DNA of 64,000 nt, taken from NCBI RefSeq assembly GCF_003814515.1, contig NZ_RKQJ01000001.1, positions 248,001 through 312,000 of the forward strand, written 5' to 3'. This DNA comes from Salinicoccus roseus (GTDB taxonomy: Bacteria; Bacillota; Bacilli; Staphylococcales; Salinicoccaceae). Shown one piece after another: positions 27,091 through 36,830 of this stretch (within the stretch, counting starts at the first letter, position 1; each line of letters starts with the position of its first letter). The notes beneath the pieces are model-generated. The model saw only the letters and a program-made list of their open reading frames with translations, ran no database searches and was not told where the DNA came from. The translations under genes were made by a program, and so were the position numbers.

Positions 27091-29876
27091 TATTCTACCT
27101 CCTGTGATTTTAGAGCAGTTTCAATAATATTTTGTTGTATCAGTTTGTAGGATTCCCCATCACCTTCTGCAGTAGAGGCGCGTTTGATCCTGCCTACATA
27201 GTTCAAGTCCACCTTGTCGGGGACGATTTCAAGAAGGAAAGGCAGTGCATAGTGATAAGTACCCATATTTTGCGGTTCCTCCTGAACGAATCTCACTTCA
27301 TCAAGGTTTCTGAGGTCATTTAAGATCTCCTGGATCTGTTCGGATGGGAAAGGATAGATCTGTTCCAGCCTGATGAGGAGGATTTCGTCGTTCGGATTCT
27401 CCTTCTGCTCGGTCATGAGATCCACGGCCATCTTACCGCTCGCAATAAGCACCTTCTTGACCTTCGTCTTCTTGTATGAAGGGACGATGATCTCCCTGAA
27501 GCCGCCTTCTACAAAAGCACTTACCGGTTCGCTCACGATCTGGTTGCGGAGCAGGCTCTTCGGAGTCATGAGGACCAGAGGCCTCATCTTTTCAGTGTCC
27601 AGGTATTTTGCCTGTTTCCTCAGCAGGTGGAAGTAGTTCGATGCACTGGACAGGTTGGCCACGGTCATATTATTCTCTGCAGCAAGCTGGAGATAACGTT
27701 CCAGTCGTGCTGAGGAGTGCTCTGCCCCCTGGCCTTCCTGGGCATGAGGCAGGAAGAGCGTCATGCCGCTGGTTTCGCCCCACTTGGCATTGCCGGCAGC
27801 CATGAAGTTGTCGAACATGACTTGTGCCATATTGGAGAAGTCCCCATACTGTGCTTCCCAGATTGCGAGGACATCCTTGCGTTCCACATTGTATCCATAA
27901 TCGAATCCGACGACGGCTGCTTCTGAAAGCGGTGAGTTATGGACATCGAAGGTGGCATTTGAATTGCTCACCTCATGAAGTGGCACATGCTCCTCCCCTG
28001 TTTCAGGGTCATGCAGGACTGCATGACGCTGGGCGAATGTTCCACGTTCGGAATCCTGTCCGGTCAATCTGATCGGTGTACCATCCTGGTTGATCGTTGC
28101 AAATGCAAGCACTTCTGCATGTGCCCAGTCCACAAGATCTTCCTCATTGTCAAATGGCTTCTTCCTGCGGTCAAGAACGTTGGACAGCTTTTTGAAGACA
28201 GTGAAGGATTCCGGATATTTGAATAGATCCTCATTGATCTCCTGGAGACGTTCACGGGAAATTTCATCGGCAGGATTTTCCTGGCCTTCGAGAATTTCCT
28301 CAGGTGTCTGAAGGTCTCCATCAATGTTCGTATCCTTCTTGTCGATCTTATCATGCGCCGCCCTCATTTCATCGAAGACGCCCTGGATGATTTCATCCTT
28401 TTCGTCCTCGGAAATGATATTCTGTTCGACAAGCTGGGCACCATAGATCTCGTCGATCGTATCGTGGGATTTCACCTCCTGGTAAAGGAGCGGATTGGTT
28501 GCAGAAGGTTCGTCCATTTCATTATGTCCGTATCTCCTGTAGCCCACTACATCGATGACGATGTCCTTGTTGAACTTCTGACGGTACTTGAGCGCGATCT
28601 CTATGGAACGCAGTACATGCTCAGGCTTATCAGCATTGACATGCAGTATCGGCAAGTCGAACCCTAAAGCGGCATCTGAGGCGTATACTGTAGATCTGGC
28701 ATCCGTCTCCTCTGTCGTGAAACCGATGCGGTTGTTGGCGATGATGTGCATCGACCCGCCAGTGCTGTAGCCATCCAGCTTGCCGAGGTTCAGGGATTCA
28801 TAGACGATGCCCTGTCCAGGGAATGCGGCATCCCCGTGTATGATGGCGGCGATCGCCTTATTATAGTCCTGTTCAGGCTTGCCGGCATGGTCGGTGGTTT
28901 CCTGCTGTGCCCGTGCTTTTCCAAGCACGACAGGGCCCACTACTTCCAGATGGCTCGGGTTGTTGGCAAGGCTGATGCGCTGCTCAAGTCCTTTGTCTTT
29001 TCTCGTCTTGGCCCCACCCAGGTGGTATTTGACATCTTTCATCCAACCCTGTGTAATCTCGAGGGAGCCATCTTCCGGAAGGAACTTCATCGGATCAGTA
29101 TGCATGAATTCACTGATCATCATTTCATAAGGCTTCTCCAGAATATGGGTCAATACATTCAGACGGCCGCGGTGCGCCATCCCGATCTGGAGGTTTGGAA
29201 TGCCCTCCTCAGCCATGAGACCGAGCAGATGATCGAGCATCGGCACGAGTGAATCGAGCCCTTCGATTGAAAAGCGTTTGGCACCGACGAAATTCTTATG
29301 AAGGTATTTTTCAAAGCCTTCAACCTTCGCCAATGTTTCAAACAGGTGTTTCTTTTCATCTGAAGAAAGTGAAATTTCTTCCTGTGTTTCGATGGTTTCC
29401 TTCAGCCATTGGCGCTCTTCCGTATCGTTGATATGCATATACTCATACGCAAGCGGGCCAGTGTACAGTGAATGGAGTTGGGTTACAGCTTCATAGGCAT
29501 TGTCATAGTAGTCGCCGAGATGCACGCTCACAAGCGACGCAGGCATATTCTTAAGGTCGTCCTCAGTGAGGTCGTAGTCTTCGTAGTCCAGACTCGGAAT
29601 GTTTTTGACATCCGGCCGGTAGAGCGGATAGATGTCTGATTCCAAGTGCCCGAAGAGCCTGATGTTGTCGATCAGCCGCAATAGGCTTTTCACTTTACTA
29701 TGATCCATATCCGATTGGACAGTGCCTGGCTGACCAGAACTGATGTTTTCAAACAGGAAGCGCATTTCATCACTTACACTGTCCGGATCGTCTTGATACA
29801 TGTCATGAAGCTCGAGAAGCAACCCCATATTGGCACCGAAACGTACCGGGGCGCTCTCAAGTTCTCTCTCTTGCAT
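27090..29876 (-). CDS. odhA: 2-oxoglutarate dehydrogenase E1 component
   Basis: A 928-residue thiamine-diphosphate decarboxylase that starts the 2-oxoglutarate to succinyl-CoA reaction. The N-terminal [15 protein letters not shown] region, the TPP/Mg motif with [17 protein letters not shown] and [25 protein letters not shown], and the C-terminal transketolase-like half with [24 protein letters not shown] are all intact. Length is normal. GAGGGTGGCAAA precedes the ATG. It forms an operon with odhB and lies just downstream of arlS, as in S. aureus. Confidence 0.95.
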   Translation of the reverse strand: MQERELESAPVRFGANMGLLLELHDMYQDDPDSVSDEMRFLFENISSGQPGTVQSDMDHSKVKSLLRLIDNIRLFGHLESDIYPLYRPDVKNIPSLDYEDYDLTEDDLKNMPASLVSVHLGDYYDNAYEAVTQLHSLYTGPLAYEYMHINDTEERQWLKETIETQEEISLSSDEKKHLFETLAKVEGFEKYLHKNFVGAKRFSIEGLDSLVPMLDHLLGLMAEEGIPNLQIGMAHRGRLNVLTHILEKPYEMMISEFMHTDPMKFLPEDGSLEITQGWMKDVKYHLGGAKTRKDKGLEQRISLANNPSHLEVVGPVVLGKARAQQETTDHAGKPEQDYNKAIAAIIHGDAAFPGQGIVYESLNLGKLDGYSTGGSMHIIANNRIGFTTEETDARSTVYASDAALGFDLPILHVNADKPEHVLRSIEIALKYRQKFNKDIVIDVVGYRRYGHNEMDEPSATNPLLYQEVKSHDTIDEIYGAQLVEQNIISEDEKDEIIQGVFDEMRAAHDKIDKKDTNIDGDLQTPEEILEGQENPADEISRERLQEINEDLFKYPESFTVFKKLSNVLDRRKKPFDNEEDLVDWAHAEVLAFATINQDGTPIRLTGQDSERGTFAQRHAVLHDPETGEEHVPLHEVSNSNATFDVHNSPLSEAAVVGFDYGYNVERKDVLAIWEAQYGDFSNMAQVMFDNFMAAGNAKWGETSGMTLFLPHAQEGQGAEHSSARLERYLQLAAENNMTVANLSSASNYFHLLRKQAKYLDTEKMRPLVLMTPKSLLRNQIVSEPVSAFVEGGFREIIVPSYKKTKVKKVLIASGKMAVDLMTEQKENPNDEILLIRLEQIYPFPSEQIQEILNDLRNLDEVRFVQEEPQNMGTYHYALPFLLEIVPDKVDLNYVGRIKRASTAEGDGESYKLIQQNIIETALKSQEVE

Positions 29877-29917
29877 TTTGCCACCCTCTTTAGAATCTTT
29901 TTAACTTATACAGTTCC

Positions 29918-29946
29918 ATTCTAGCACTATGGTATACCGTTTTAAA
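29918..29946 (-). promoter_or_regulatory. Possible promoter of odhAB
   Basis: On the minus strand TTTAAA (29941-29946) and TAGAAT (29918-29923) are 17 bases apart, with a TGC extension before the -10 box. It lies in the 100 bases between arlS and odhA. Confidence 0.4.
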
Positions 29947-29976
29947 GCCAATAATGCCTGTTATTACAACATTTAT

Positions 29977-31362
29977 CTAATTTTCAAGAGGGAAACGGAT
30001 GGTCACTTTTGTAAAATGCCCCTCTTCGCTTTCCATCCATACTTTCCCCTTATAGTTATCGATAAGTTTTCTTGCTATGGAGAGTCCGAGACCATTTCCT
30101 CCAAGCTCCCTGCTCCTCGATTTATCCACCCTGTAGAACCGGTCGAATATGGCCTCGATTTCATCTTCCGGTATGCCGATGCCGTGATCTGTGATGGCGA
30201 TATCGAAATGCCCGTCCTTCTTCTCGGTGGTGACGATGATGTGTTTGCGTTCATGGTCATATTTGAGGGCATTATCAAGGAATATGACCAGTATCTGTTC
30301 AAGGTGGTAGGGATTGATGTGGAACTTTATGGGCTGTTCATCGAGGTCAAGTGTGAAAGTATAGTCGGGATGCAGTTTCCTGAGCGCATCAACCCTGCTC
30401 TTTATTTCTTCATTGATTTCTGCTTCTTCAGTCACTTCTGCAGTTTTTCCATCATTTTTGGTGAGCAGCAGCAGTTCTTCGACCAGCTTGTTGATCCGTT
30501 GGAGCTCATCGATGGATATCTTCAATGATTCATCGAGCACTTCAGGCTTGTGCCTCCCCCATCGGCTGATCAGCTTGAGGTGCCCCTGGATGATCTGGAG
30601 CGGCGTCCTCAGTTCGTGGGATGCATCTTCAACAAACTGCTTCTGCTGATTGTATGAACGCTCCAGCGAATCCATCATATGGTTGAAGGAGTCGACCATA
30701 TAGTCCGTCTCTTCAGTATTCGTCTCTATCTGGAGACGTTCCGAGAATCCTTCCGACTCTATCCGCCTCAACTGATATGCTATGTTCCTGAACTGATATG
30801 CTATGTTCCTGATGGGTTTCACCATCTGCGTTGAAAAGAAATAGCTGACGATTGAAGTGAACAGTATCGACAGGAATCCGACGATGATGGCAATGAACAC
30901 CATCATTCTGATGACGGAATTATAGTAGTCGAGGGGATGGACGACAGTAATGTAGCCATCCCAGTATTGCGAATCCAGTTCTACGCGGCCTTCAAGAAAG
31001 CTGCCATCGTCATTGTTCATGGCGGATATCTCCCTGTCATGGACAGGCTCGAAGCTGCTGTCAAGATCCATTGGGATGCCGGTCGTGGCACTGAATACTT
31101 CTTCACCGCTCTGGGTGTAGAGGATCATCTTCTGCCTGTCATACAGGCTGGAATAGATTTCATTCTGGCTGATCGTATTGATCGGCTGCGATTCATACAG
31201 GCTCTCCAATTCTTCAAGGCTTCTGTCTACTGAACGGTATTCCTGGTCCTTCAGATACATGCTGGTGAAGTAGATGAGCAGCGAACTGAATATCAGGTAC
31301 GTGACGGAGATGATCAGCGTCGAAAGGCGCAGCCACCTGTATTTCAGGGATTGTTTGTTCAT
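29977..31362 (-). CDS. arlS: Sensor histidine kinase ArlS
   Basis: A 461-residue membrane kinase. TM1 is at about residues 16-36 and TM2 at 152-175, flanking an extracellular sensor domain. A HAMP linker follows from about 176. The phosphorylation site is in [14 protein letters not shown] (about residue 248). The ATPase domain contains [21 protein letters not shown] and [13 protein letters not shown]. The HAMP helix contains a perfect seven-residue tandem duplication (IRNIAYQF then RNIAYQL), encoded by a 21-bp repeat. The gene overlaps arlR by four bases. In S. aureus ArlRS controls adhesion, autolysis and metal-starvation responses. Confidence 0.92.
   Translation of the reverse strand: MNKQSLKYRWLRLSTLIISVTYLIFSSLLIYFTSMYLKDQEYRSVDRSLEELESLYESQPINTISQNEIYSSLYDRQKMILYTQSGEEVFSATTGIPMDLDSSFEPVHDREISAMNNDDGSFLEGRVELDSQYWDGYITVVHPLDYYNSVIRMMVFIAIIVGFLSILFTSIVSYFFSTQMVKPIRNIAYQFRNIAYQLRRIESEGFSERLQIETNTEETDYMVDSFNHMMDSLERSYNQQKQFVEDASHELRTPLQIIQGHLKLISRWGRHKPEVLDESLKISIDELQRINKLVEELLLLTKNDGKTAEVTEEAEINEEIKSRVDALRKLHPDYTFTLDLDEQPIKFHINPYHLEQILVIFLDNALKYDHERKHIIVTTEKKDGHFDIAITDHGIGIPEDEIEAIFDRFYRVDKSRSRELGGNGLGLSIARKLIDNYKGKVWMESEEGHFTKVTIRFPLEN
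30770..30811. repeat. Perfect 21-bp tandem duplication inside arlS
   Basis: Two identical 21-base units (AACTGATATGCTATGTTCCTG on the plus strand) lie head to tail at 30770-30790 and 30791-30811. They encode a duplicated heptad in the first HAMP helix and keep the reading frame. Confidence 0.95.
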
Positions 31363-32033
31363 GGTCGGATCACGTACCCTACACCCCTTACGGTTTCTAT
31401 CAGTTTGTGCTTGTCGAAAGGTTTGAGTTTGTTGCGGAGGTATCTGATATACACATCGACCACATTCGTCTCCACTTCACTGTCATATCCCCATACATGG
31501 TCCAGGATGGTCTCACGTTGCAGGACGACACCGGCATTCTTCATCAGGAGGTGGAGGAGTTCATACTCAGTCTTGGTCAAGTCGAGCTCCTTGTCGTCCA
31601 GAGTGACATGGTAGGCGGATGTATCCATCGTTATGCCATGGAGTTCCAGTATTTCCCGTTTGTCTTCCTGTGAACTGGAACGCCTCATGATGACGCGTAT
31701 CCTAGCGAGCAGCTCCTCTATTTCGAAGGGCTTCACAATGTAGTCATCAGCGCCATAGTCCAGCCCGATCACCTTATCATAGGTTTCCCCTTTGGCTGTA
31801 ATGATGATGATTGGTGTGTCCTTCTCCTTCCTCAGCCGGCGGCAGACTTCCAGTCCGTTCAATTTCGGAAGCATCAGATCGAGCAATATGCAGTCGAAAT
31901 CATGATCGAGTGCCTTTTTCAACCCCTCCTCCCCATCAGCAGAAAGGGTTACGTGATACCCTTCATGGACCAGTTCCAGTTCTATGAATCGTGCGAGGTT
32001 CAGTTCATCTTCAACTACTAGAATATTTTTCAT
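31359..32033 (-). CDS. arlR: Response regulator ArlR (OmpR/PhoB family)
   Basis: A 224-residue regulator: receiver domain with the acidic pocket VVEDE and phospho-acceptor Asp52 in [16 protein letters not shown], and the conserved Lys in [15 protein letters not shown] winged-helix DNA-binding domain follows from about residue 130 ([15 protein letters not shown] and [13 protein letters not shown]). Two ATG codons stand side by side; the second (32033) is better spaced from AGGAAG than the one at 32036. It is first in the arlRS operon, with a 130-base structured leader and a small-RNA gene upstream. Confidence 0.93.
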   Translation of the reverse strand: MKNILVVEDELNLARFIELELVHEGYHVTLSADGEEGLKKALDHDFDCILLDLMLPKLNGLEVCRRLRKEKDTPIIIITAKGETYDKVIGLDYGADDYIVKPFEIEELLARIRVIMRRSSSQEDKREILELHGITMDTSAYHVTLDDKELDLTKTEYELLHLLMKNAGVVLQRETILDHVWGYDSEVETNVVDVYIRYLRNKLKPFDKHKLIETVRGVGYVIRP

Positions 32034-32166
32034 CATTATCTTCCTATCATCTGTTTTTCCCCATCATAACATCAAGGGATGGCAGGACAGCAGGAATGTA
32101 TGGCTGCTCCTGCAATTCAGCTGCCATGAGTATCATGGGATGGATGCACAATCTGTCCTCCAAGAC

Positions 32167-32196
32167 ATTATATTGGAAACATAAAAGAAATGGCAA
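32167..32196 (-). promoter_or_regulatory. Probable arlR promoter, overlapping the sRNA terminator
   Basis: On the minus strand TTGCCA (32191-32196) and a perfect TATAAT (32167-32172) are 18 bases apart. The -35 box is part of the terminator stem at 32190-32217. The start near 32160 leaves a leader of about 125 bases with several inverted segments. Confidence 0.55.
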
Positions 32197-32217
32197 CGCC
32201 CCGCGGGACGCTGCCAT
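32182..32217 (-). terminator. Intrinsic terminator of the IsrR-like sRNA
   Basis: On the minus strand ATGGCAGCGTCCC pairs with GGGCGTTGCCAT across GCG (with G-U pairs), at 32190-32217, followed by TTTCTTTTAT. Confidence 0.85.
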
Positions 32218-32299
32218 GTGTTTATGGATATATAAACTTGTCTTGAAAATGATCTGTTAAATAAGGGGGGCTTATTCATTCTCATTGATAATCATTTTC
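32182..32299 (-). ncRNA. isrR: Candidate Fur-regulated small RNA, IsrR-like
   Basis: About 118 nucleotides are predicted from a consensus promoter to an intrinsic terminator, with no credible reading frame. The 5' end (TTGAAAATGAT, plus 32291-32301) can pair perfectly with ATCATTTTCAA (plus 32243-32253). This closes a region holding a small hairpin whose loop is five C in a 6-bp AATAAG/CTTATT stem (32260-32276). C-rich loops are typical of Gram-positive sRNAs that pair with ribosome binding sites. A Fur box covers the start. In S. aureus, as I recall, the iron-sparing sRNA IsrR is encoded between arlR and pgpB, the same position. Identity with IsrR is inferred from position and architecture, not from alignment. 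Confidence 0.72.
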
Positions 32300-32300
32300 A
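32286..32300. promoter_or_regulatory. Fur box
   Basis: TGATAATCATTTTCA matches the 7-1-7 Fur motif TGATAATNATTATCA at all but one position. It begins five bases downstream of the -10 box on the minus strand, covering the expected transcription start, an ideal place for iron-dependent repression. Confidence 0.75.
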
Positions 32301-32305
32301 ATTAC

Positions 32306-32334
32306 ATTTTATATAGGCAATGGTAATCTGTCAA
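32306..32334 (-). promoter_or_regulatory. Promoter of the IsrR-like sRNA
   Basis: On the minus strand a perfect TTGACA (32329-32334) and TAAAAT (32306-32311) are 17 bases apart. The TGA inside the -35 box is the stop codon of the upstream phosphatase gene. Confidence 0.8.
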
Positions 32335-32936
32335 GTTTTTTTATGCAGAATGAAACTTGTAGCGATGACGACAGCTATACCGGCTACAATTCCAGCAATT
32401 ACATCCGTGGGATAATGGACGCCAAGGTAGACTCTTGAAGAAGAAATCATCAGTATGAAGAATGCACATAATCCATACAGTATGCTTTTATTATTCAGAC
32501 CGCTGTTCTTGATCAGCGTCATGAGGGAGCCAAAGAAGATTGTCGATCCCATCGCATGCCCACTTGGAAAACTGAATCCTGTGATATCGATGAGTCTCAG
32601 CATGGAGGGTCTTTCCCTGTCGAATGAATTTTTCATGACTGGTATGAGTATGCTGCTTGCGAGCATGGAGATGATCATGAAAAGGGTCTCGAACTTCAGC
32701 CTGTAGAGCATCAATATCGTAATCATTATCAATGAAAGGATGACCATCGACAGGACTTCACCGACCTGTGTGAAACCGAGCATCAAAGCTGTTGTAATGA
32801 AGCTTTCGGAAGCATAGATGAACTCATAGACTTCAGTATCGATCCAATGTCCGATACGGGACTCATGGAAATAGGCGATGACGCCAAAAATGAGCGTGAA
32901 AACCAGAAAGAGCGAAAGTTTCTTCATTCGGGTCAT
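32331..32936 (-). CDS. pgpB: PAP2-family lipid phosphatase (PgpB-like)
   Basis: A 201-residue membrane phosphatase with about six hydrophobic segments. The three PAP2 motifs are present: KNSFDRERP, FPSGHAMGS and SSRVYLGVHYPTDVIAG. Likely substrates are phosphatidylglycerophosphate or undecaprenyl pyrophosphate; the sequence does not separate these. The start overlaps the murG stop by four bases, so it is coupled to murG, which would fit a role in lipid-carrier recycling. Its stop codon is part of the sRNA -35 box. Confidence 0.88.
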   Translation of the reverse strand: MTRMKKLSLFLVFTLIFGVIAYFHESRIGHWIDTEVYEFIYASESFITTALMLGFTQVGEVLSMVILSLIMITILMLYRLKFETLFMIISMLASSILIPVMKNSFDRERPSMLRLIDITGFSFPSGHAMGSTIFFGSLMTLIKNSGLNNKSILYGLCAFFILMISSSRVYLGVHYPTDVIAGIVAGIAVVIATSFILHKKT

Positions 32937-34012
32937 CGCTGCGCCTCCCCATCGAGCAGGAGATTAACAAGTGATTCCGGCCTGAAGCCACCTTCAAACT
33001 TCTTCATGCATTCCACGATGGCATCCTTTTTGCCTTCGATGCGGTCCAGGGTGGTCTGGAATGTTTCAAGATCCAGTTCTTCGTCCTGAATGACTTCAGC
33101 ATAGCCCTTTTCCTTGAAGTACTCGGCGTTTTCAACCTGATCTCCCCTGCTCTGAGAGAGCGGCAGCGGGATGAGTATCATCGGCTTTTCATTCAGCAGG
33201 AACTCATAGATGGCATTCGAACCACTTCTTCCGACGGCAATATCCGAAATCCTCAGAAGGTGCGGCAGCTCCTTCTTCACGAATTCGAACTGTCTGTAGT
33301 TCGGGTTGTCGAGCCCCTCCTGGTAATTGCCCCGTCCACATAGGTGGATGATCTGCCATTCCTTCGTCAGGGCATCGAGGTTCTCCCTTACGAAGGTGTT
33401 GATTGAACGGGCACCGAGGGAGCCTCCCATCACGATCATGACGGGCTTTTCTTCAGTGAATCCGGTGAGTTCATATCCGATATCCCTGTAGCCCCTTTTG
33501 AGTTCATCCCGTATCACTGGGCCCAGATACTCGGATTTTCCTTTCGGAACATACTCCAGGGTCTTCTTGAAAGTGACATAGATTTTAGTGGCGAATTTTC
33601 CAGCTATACGGTTGGCCAGGCCCGGAGTGATGTCGGACTCATGTATATATACTGGAATTCCAAGAGATTTGGCTGCCAACACAACCGGTACACTGACGAA
33701 ACCGCCTTTTGAAAATACGAATTCGACCTGTTCCTTCTTCAATACTTTACGGGCATCCCCGACACCCCTCATGACTTTGAATACATCCTTGAAGTTCTCG
33801 GCAGAAATGTAGCGTCTCAGCTTTCCGCTTGAAATATTGTAGTATTTGATGGATGTTGCACCGATTATTTCCTTTTCAATTCCCTTTTTCGAACCAATAT
33901 AGACAGGTTCAACACCCTTATTTATAAAGCAGGGTATAAGCAGTTTGTTAAGCATTACGTGTCCGACGGTGCCTCCACCGGTGAGGACAACTTTTCTCTT
34001 TTTCGCTTCCAT
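32933..34012 (-). CDS. murG: UDP-GlcNAc:lipid I N-acetylglucosaminyltransferase
   Basis: Makes lipid II from lipid I at the inner membrane face. The 359-residue GT28 enzyme begins with VVLTGGGTVGHVMLN, has VFSKGGFVSVPVVLAA and HESDITPGLANR in the acceptor domain, and MVMGGSLGARSIN, VGRSGSNAIYEFL and LPLSQSRGDQVENA in the donor domain. Staphylococcal MurG is likewise divergent (GTVGH rather than GTGGH). ATG 34012 has GGAGG five bases upstream; TTG 34024 is rejected. Confidence 0.95.
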   Translation of the reverse strand: MEAKKRKVVLTGGGTVGHVMLNKLLIPCFINKGVEPVYIGSKKGIEKEIIGATSIKYYNISSGKLRRYISAENFKDVFKVMRGVGDARKVLKKEQVEFVFSKGGFVSVPVVLAAKSLGIPVYIHESDITPGLANRIAGKFATKIYVTFKKTLEYVPKGKSEYLGPVIRDELKRGYRDIGYELTGFTEEKPVMIVMGGSLGARSINTFVRENLDALTKEWQIIHLCGRGNYQEGLDNPNYRQFEFVKKELPHLLRISDIAVGRSGSNAIYEFLLNEKPMILIPLPLSQSRGDQVENAEYFKEKGYAEVIQDEELDLETFQTTLDRIEGKKDAIVECMKKFEGGFRPESLVNLLLDGEAQR

Positions 34013-34073
34013 ACTTTCCTCCAAAACTCTTTTATGCTAATTACTTTAAACCATTTTTACTGCGGATACAATA

Positions 34074-34108
34074 TAAAGCCGTATAAACACTGTGTTCATA
34101 CGGCTTTA
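34074..34108 (-). terminator. Hairpin terminator after ctpA
   Basis: TAAAGCCGTAT / ATACGGCTTTA (34074-34084 with 34098-34108) forms an 11-bp stem three bases past the ctpA stop. The T tract on the minus strand is weak. Confidence 0.6.
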
Positions 34109-34110
34109 CA

Positions 34111-35751
34111 TTATTCTTCTGTAGATTCTTCTTCAGGAGATGCTTCGTCTACAGGTTCTTCTGTGGATTCCTCTTCCTGTTCTTCATCCTGTCCTTCGGA
34201 AGGCTCACCTTCTTCTGTTTCCTCTTCAGGCAATTCTATTTCAAGGTGCTGTGCCCTGCTTTCAGCATACTCCTCAATTTCTTCTTCAGTGTATTCCCCA
34301 TTGATGTAGTCGACGAGATATTCGAGCTGGGCATCATTCTCATTGATGTACTCCCTCAGTTCACTCATGAGGATGGTGGAAGTTTCACCTGTCACATTCC
34401 CGGTCATTTCAAGACCATTGTCGGACTGGAAGTCACCGACCGCTGTCGTAAGATCAGGGCCGAAATCTTCATCGAAGTCTTCAATTTCGTAGCCGAGGGT
34501 ATCGAGAGCAACTTTGATCGACGGCACCGTCTCATTGGCAATGCCCTCTGTGTACACTTCATCCGGGCTGAGCATATCGACCCTGTAATAATCGGGGTTG
34601 ACGAGTTTAATGTCCGGTGTGATGCCTTCCCCATGTATCCAATGGCCGTTTGGTGTCAGCCATTTGGTGTTCGTATATTTCAGAAGGGAGTCGTCACCGA
34701 ATTCCACTGTCTGCTGGACGACACCTTTGCCGAATGATTGCGTACCAGCGATGGTGGCGCCGGTGAGGTCGTCCATGGCGCCCGCAAAGACTTCTGAAGC
34801 GCTCGCCGATCCTTCATTGATCAGGATGTAGACGGTGAAGTCCTCCGTATTCGGGTTTGCTTCCCCGCTTGTCGCTATTTCATTGCGTTCGCCATTATTA
34901 TCTTCAAGGGACAGCACGGTCTGGCCCTCATCGATGAACTGGTTGATCATGTTGACCGCCTCATCCAGCAGGCCGCCAGGATTGTATCTGAAGTCGATGA
35001 TGACGTCCTCGACGTCGTCTTCAGCAGCTTCATTCAGTTTGCTTTCAAATTCTTCGGTCGTCCCTCTCTGGAAGCGATTGACACTGATGTGTCCGACGCC
35101 ATCGACTTCTTCATACGTCACACTGTCGATATGGATCGTATCCCTTGTGATCGTTATGTCGATCGGATCGCCTTCCCCTCTTACGATGGTGAGCACGACG
35201 TCCGTCCCCTTTTCACCACGTATGAGCTGCACAGCCTCCTGGGTCGTCCATCCTTCAATGGACTCGCCGTCGACCGCAATGATCTCATCGCCAGGTTCGA
35301 TGCCCGCCTCTTCTGCCGGCGAGCCGCGCATCGGTGAAGTCACGATGATGCGATTGCCTTCCTGCATCACTTCTGCTCCGATGCCTTCGAAATTTCCTGT
35401 GACCGTTTCCTGGAATGCTTCCGTCTCTTCGTTGTTCATGTATTCACTATACGGGTCATCCAATCCTTCGACCATGCCCTGGATGGAGGATTCAATCAGG
35501 GCATCCCGGTCCACATCTTCATAGTATTCGGAGTTGATCGTGTCATATACATTGTACAGTTTGGAAAATTCGCTTCTCGTATCGGTCCCCACATTGACGG
35601 CCTTTTCATTCCCGGCTTCCAGACTGAGCGCAGTAATGACCGCCGTTGCTATGACCGAAGTCAGCAGGATGATGATGAACCAGAAAAGTTTTATGTTGAT
35701 CCGGCGTCCGCCCGGATTCTTCGTCTCATGACGCTCATGTTCTTCGTTCAA
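34111..35751 (-). CDS. ctpA: Carboxy-terminal processing protease (S41)
   Basis: A 546-residue membrane-anchored serine protease. One TM helix lies at about residues 22-43. A PDZ domain (about 110-190) precedes the S41 core, whose catalytic serine is in NEGSASASEVFAGA (about 316) and lysine in SFGKGVVQ (about 341). A peptidoglycan-binding-like segment (VALDTLGYEI to NVTGETS) spans about 415-475. The last 40 residues are almost only Glu, Ser, Pro and Thr. The start codon is TTG 35751 after TTAGGTG; no in-frame ATG exists before the membrane helix. The extracellular face is its likely place of action. Confidence 0.92.
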   Translation of the reverse strand: MNEEHERHETKNPGGRRINIKLFWFIIILLTSVIATAVITALSLEAGNEKAVNVGTDTRSEFSKLYNVYDTINSEYYEDVDRDALIESSIQGMVEGLDDPYSEYMNNEETEAFQETVTGNFEGIGAEVMQEGNRIIVTSPMRGSPAEEAGIEPGDEIIAVDGESIEGWTTQEAVQLIRGEKGTDVVLTIVRGEGDPIDITITRDTIHIDSVTYEEVDGVGHISVNRFQRGTTEEFESKLNEAAEDDVEDVIIDFRYNPGGLLDEAVNMINQFIDEGQTVLSLEDNNGERNEIATSGEANPNTEDFTVYILINEGSASASEVFAGAMDDLTGATIAGTQSFGKGVVQQTVEFGDDSLLKYTNTKWLTPNGHWIHGEGITPDIKLVNPDYYRVDMLSPDEVYTEGIANETVPSIKVALDTLGYEIEDFDEDFGPDLTTAVGDFQSDNGLEMTGNVTGETSTILMSELREYINENDAQLEYLVDYINGEYTEEEIEEYAESRAQHLEIELPEEETEEGEPSEGQDEEQEEESTEEPVDEASPEEESTEE

Positions 35752-35816
35752 AACTTACACCTAATTTCTACTTGAATAATTAAGTTTTAGTTTACCAGTT
35801 TAAGTATGAAAGTTAA

Positions 35817-35844
35817 AGAAAAAGAACAGTGCATGGCACTGTTC
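35817..35844 (-). terminator. Intrinsic terminator of deoD
   Basis: On the minus strand GAACAGTGC / GCACTGTTC with a three-base loop (35824-35844) is followed by a T-rich tract, eight bases past the deoD stop. Confidence 0.85.
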
Positions 35845-35852
35845 CTGGCTCC

Positions 35853-36572
35853 CTATTGATTTTCTTCGATGAATGGCAGGCTGGCATCCAATGCGACTTC
35901 AATCATCTCATTGAATGTCGTCTGGCGCTCCTCGCTCGATGTCGCTTCACCTGTCAGCACATGGTCGGATACCGTCAAGATGGAGAGCGCCCTTGCATCG
36001 AACTTCTTGCTGATGGTGAACAGCGCACTCGATTCCATCTCGAGGGCAAGCACACCATATTGGGCGAGCTGCTCGATGTTGCCATTTTCATCATAGAATG
36101 AATCCGCTGTGAAGACGTTGCCCACTTGGACGTTCAGGCCCTTCTTCTTCGCTTCATTATAGCTTGAAAGCAGCAGTTCGAAGTCGGAAGTCGGAGCATA
36201 TTCGATATTTTTGAAAAGCTTCCTGTTCTGATAGGAGTCGCTTGAGGCACTCTGTGCAAGGATGACATCCCTTACTTTGACGTCCTTCTGGATTGCGCCG
36301 CATGTACCGACCCTGATCAGGTTTTTGACCCCATATTCATCCATGAGTTCGTGGATGTATATGGAGATTGACGGTACACCCATTCCCGTACCCTGTACGG
36401 AAATACGTTTTCCTTTGTAGTACCCGGTGAAGCCGAGCATATTACGCACTTCGTTGTAGCAGACGACGTCGTCCAGGAAGTTTTCTGCAATATACTTCGC
36501 TCTCAGCGGATCGCCCGGCAGCAGGATCGTGTCCGCAATGTCACCTTTTTTTGCATTGATGTGAATACTCAT
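35853..36572 (-). CDS. deoD: Purine-nucleoside phosphorylase DeoD
   Basis: A 239-residue hexameric-type PNP that splits purine nucleosides with phosphate. Landmarks are [16 protein letters not shown], the phosphate-binding GTGMGVPS and [18 protein letters not shown] for the ribose site, and [11 protein letters not shown] with the catalytic aspartate. The ATG follows AAAGGAGAATTTTAACC. It is the last gene before a terminator; yozE lies 36 bases upstream. Confidence 0.95.
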   Translation of the reverse strand: MSIHINAKKGDIADTILLPGDPLRAKYIAENFLDDVVCYNEVRNMLGFTGYYKGKRISVQGTGMGVPSISIYIHELMDEYGVKNLIRVGTCGAIQKDVKVRDVILAQSASSDSYQNRKLFKNIEYAPTSDFELLLSSYNEAKKKGLNVQVGNVFTADSFYDENGNIEQLAQYGVLALEMESSALFTISKKFDARALSILTVSDHVLTGEATSSEERQTTFNEMIEVALDASLPFIEENQ

Positions 36573-36608
36573 GGTTAAAATTCTCCTTTGGTAGTATTGC
36601 GGCTGCAG

Positions 36609-36830
36609 CTAATGCTCCAGCCAGTTGCGATAGTCTTCAAAAGCTGTGTCATAATGCGAAAGCGGCATGTCCTCGTAGGGGTTCCTCTCCAGGTAGTCTG
36701 ATATTTCAAGATAGTCGTCGGAATACTTCGGGAACATGGCATCACCCGCAATATGTTCGGCCAGTCGGCCGATGGGAGAAGCTTCCCCTCTTCGTGTTCT
36801 GATATATTGATAGAAGGAATAGTTCTTCAT
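36609..36830 (-). CDS. yozE: YozE family SAM-like protein (UPF0346)
   Basis: A 73-residue helical protein recognised by SFYQYIRTRRGEASPIGRLAEHI, FPKYSDDYLEISDYLE and the terminal W. The fold is known in the family to be sterile-alpha-motif-like; the function is unknown. The start overlaps the crr stop by one base, so it is translationally linked to crr. Confidence 0.88.
   Translation of the reverse strand: MKNYSFYQYIRTRRGEASPIGRLAEHIAGDAMFPKYSDDYLEISDYLERNPYEDMPLSHYDTAFEDYRNWLEH

Noticed and set aside
30770-30811. The arlS repeat as an insertion-sequence target duplication or CRISPR-like unit
   Set aside because: There are only two abutting copies with no spacer and no mobile element; a simple in-frame tandem duplication explains it.
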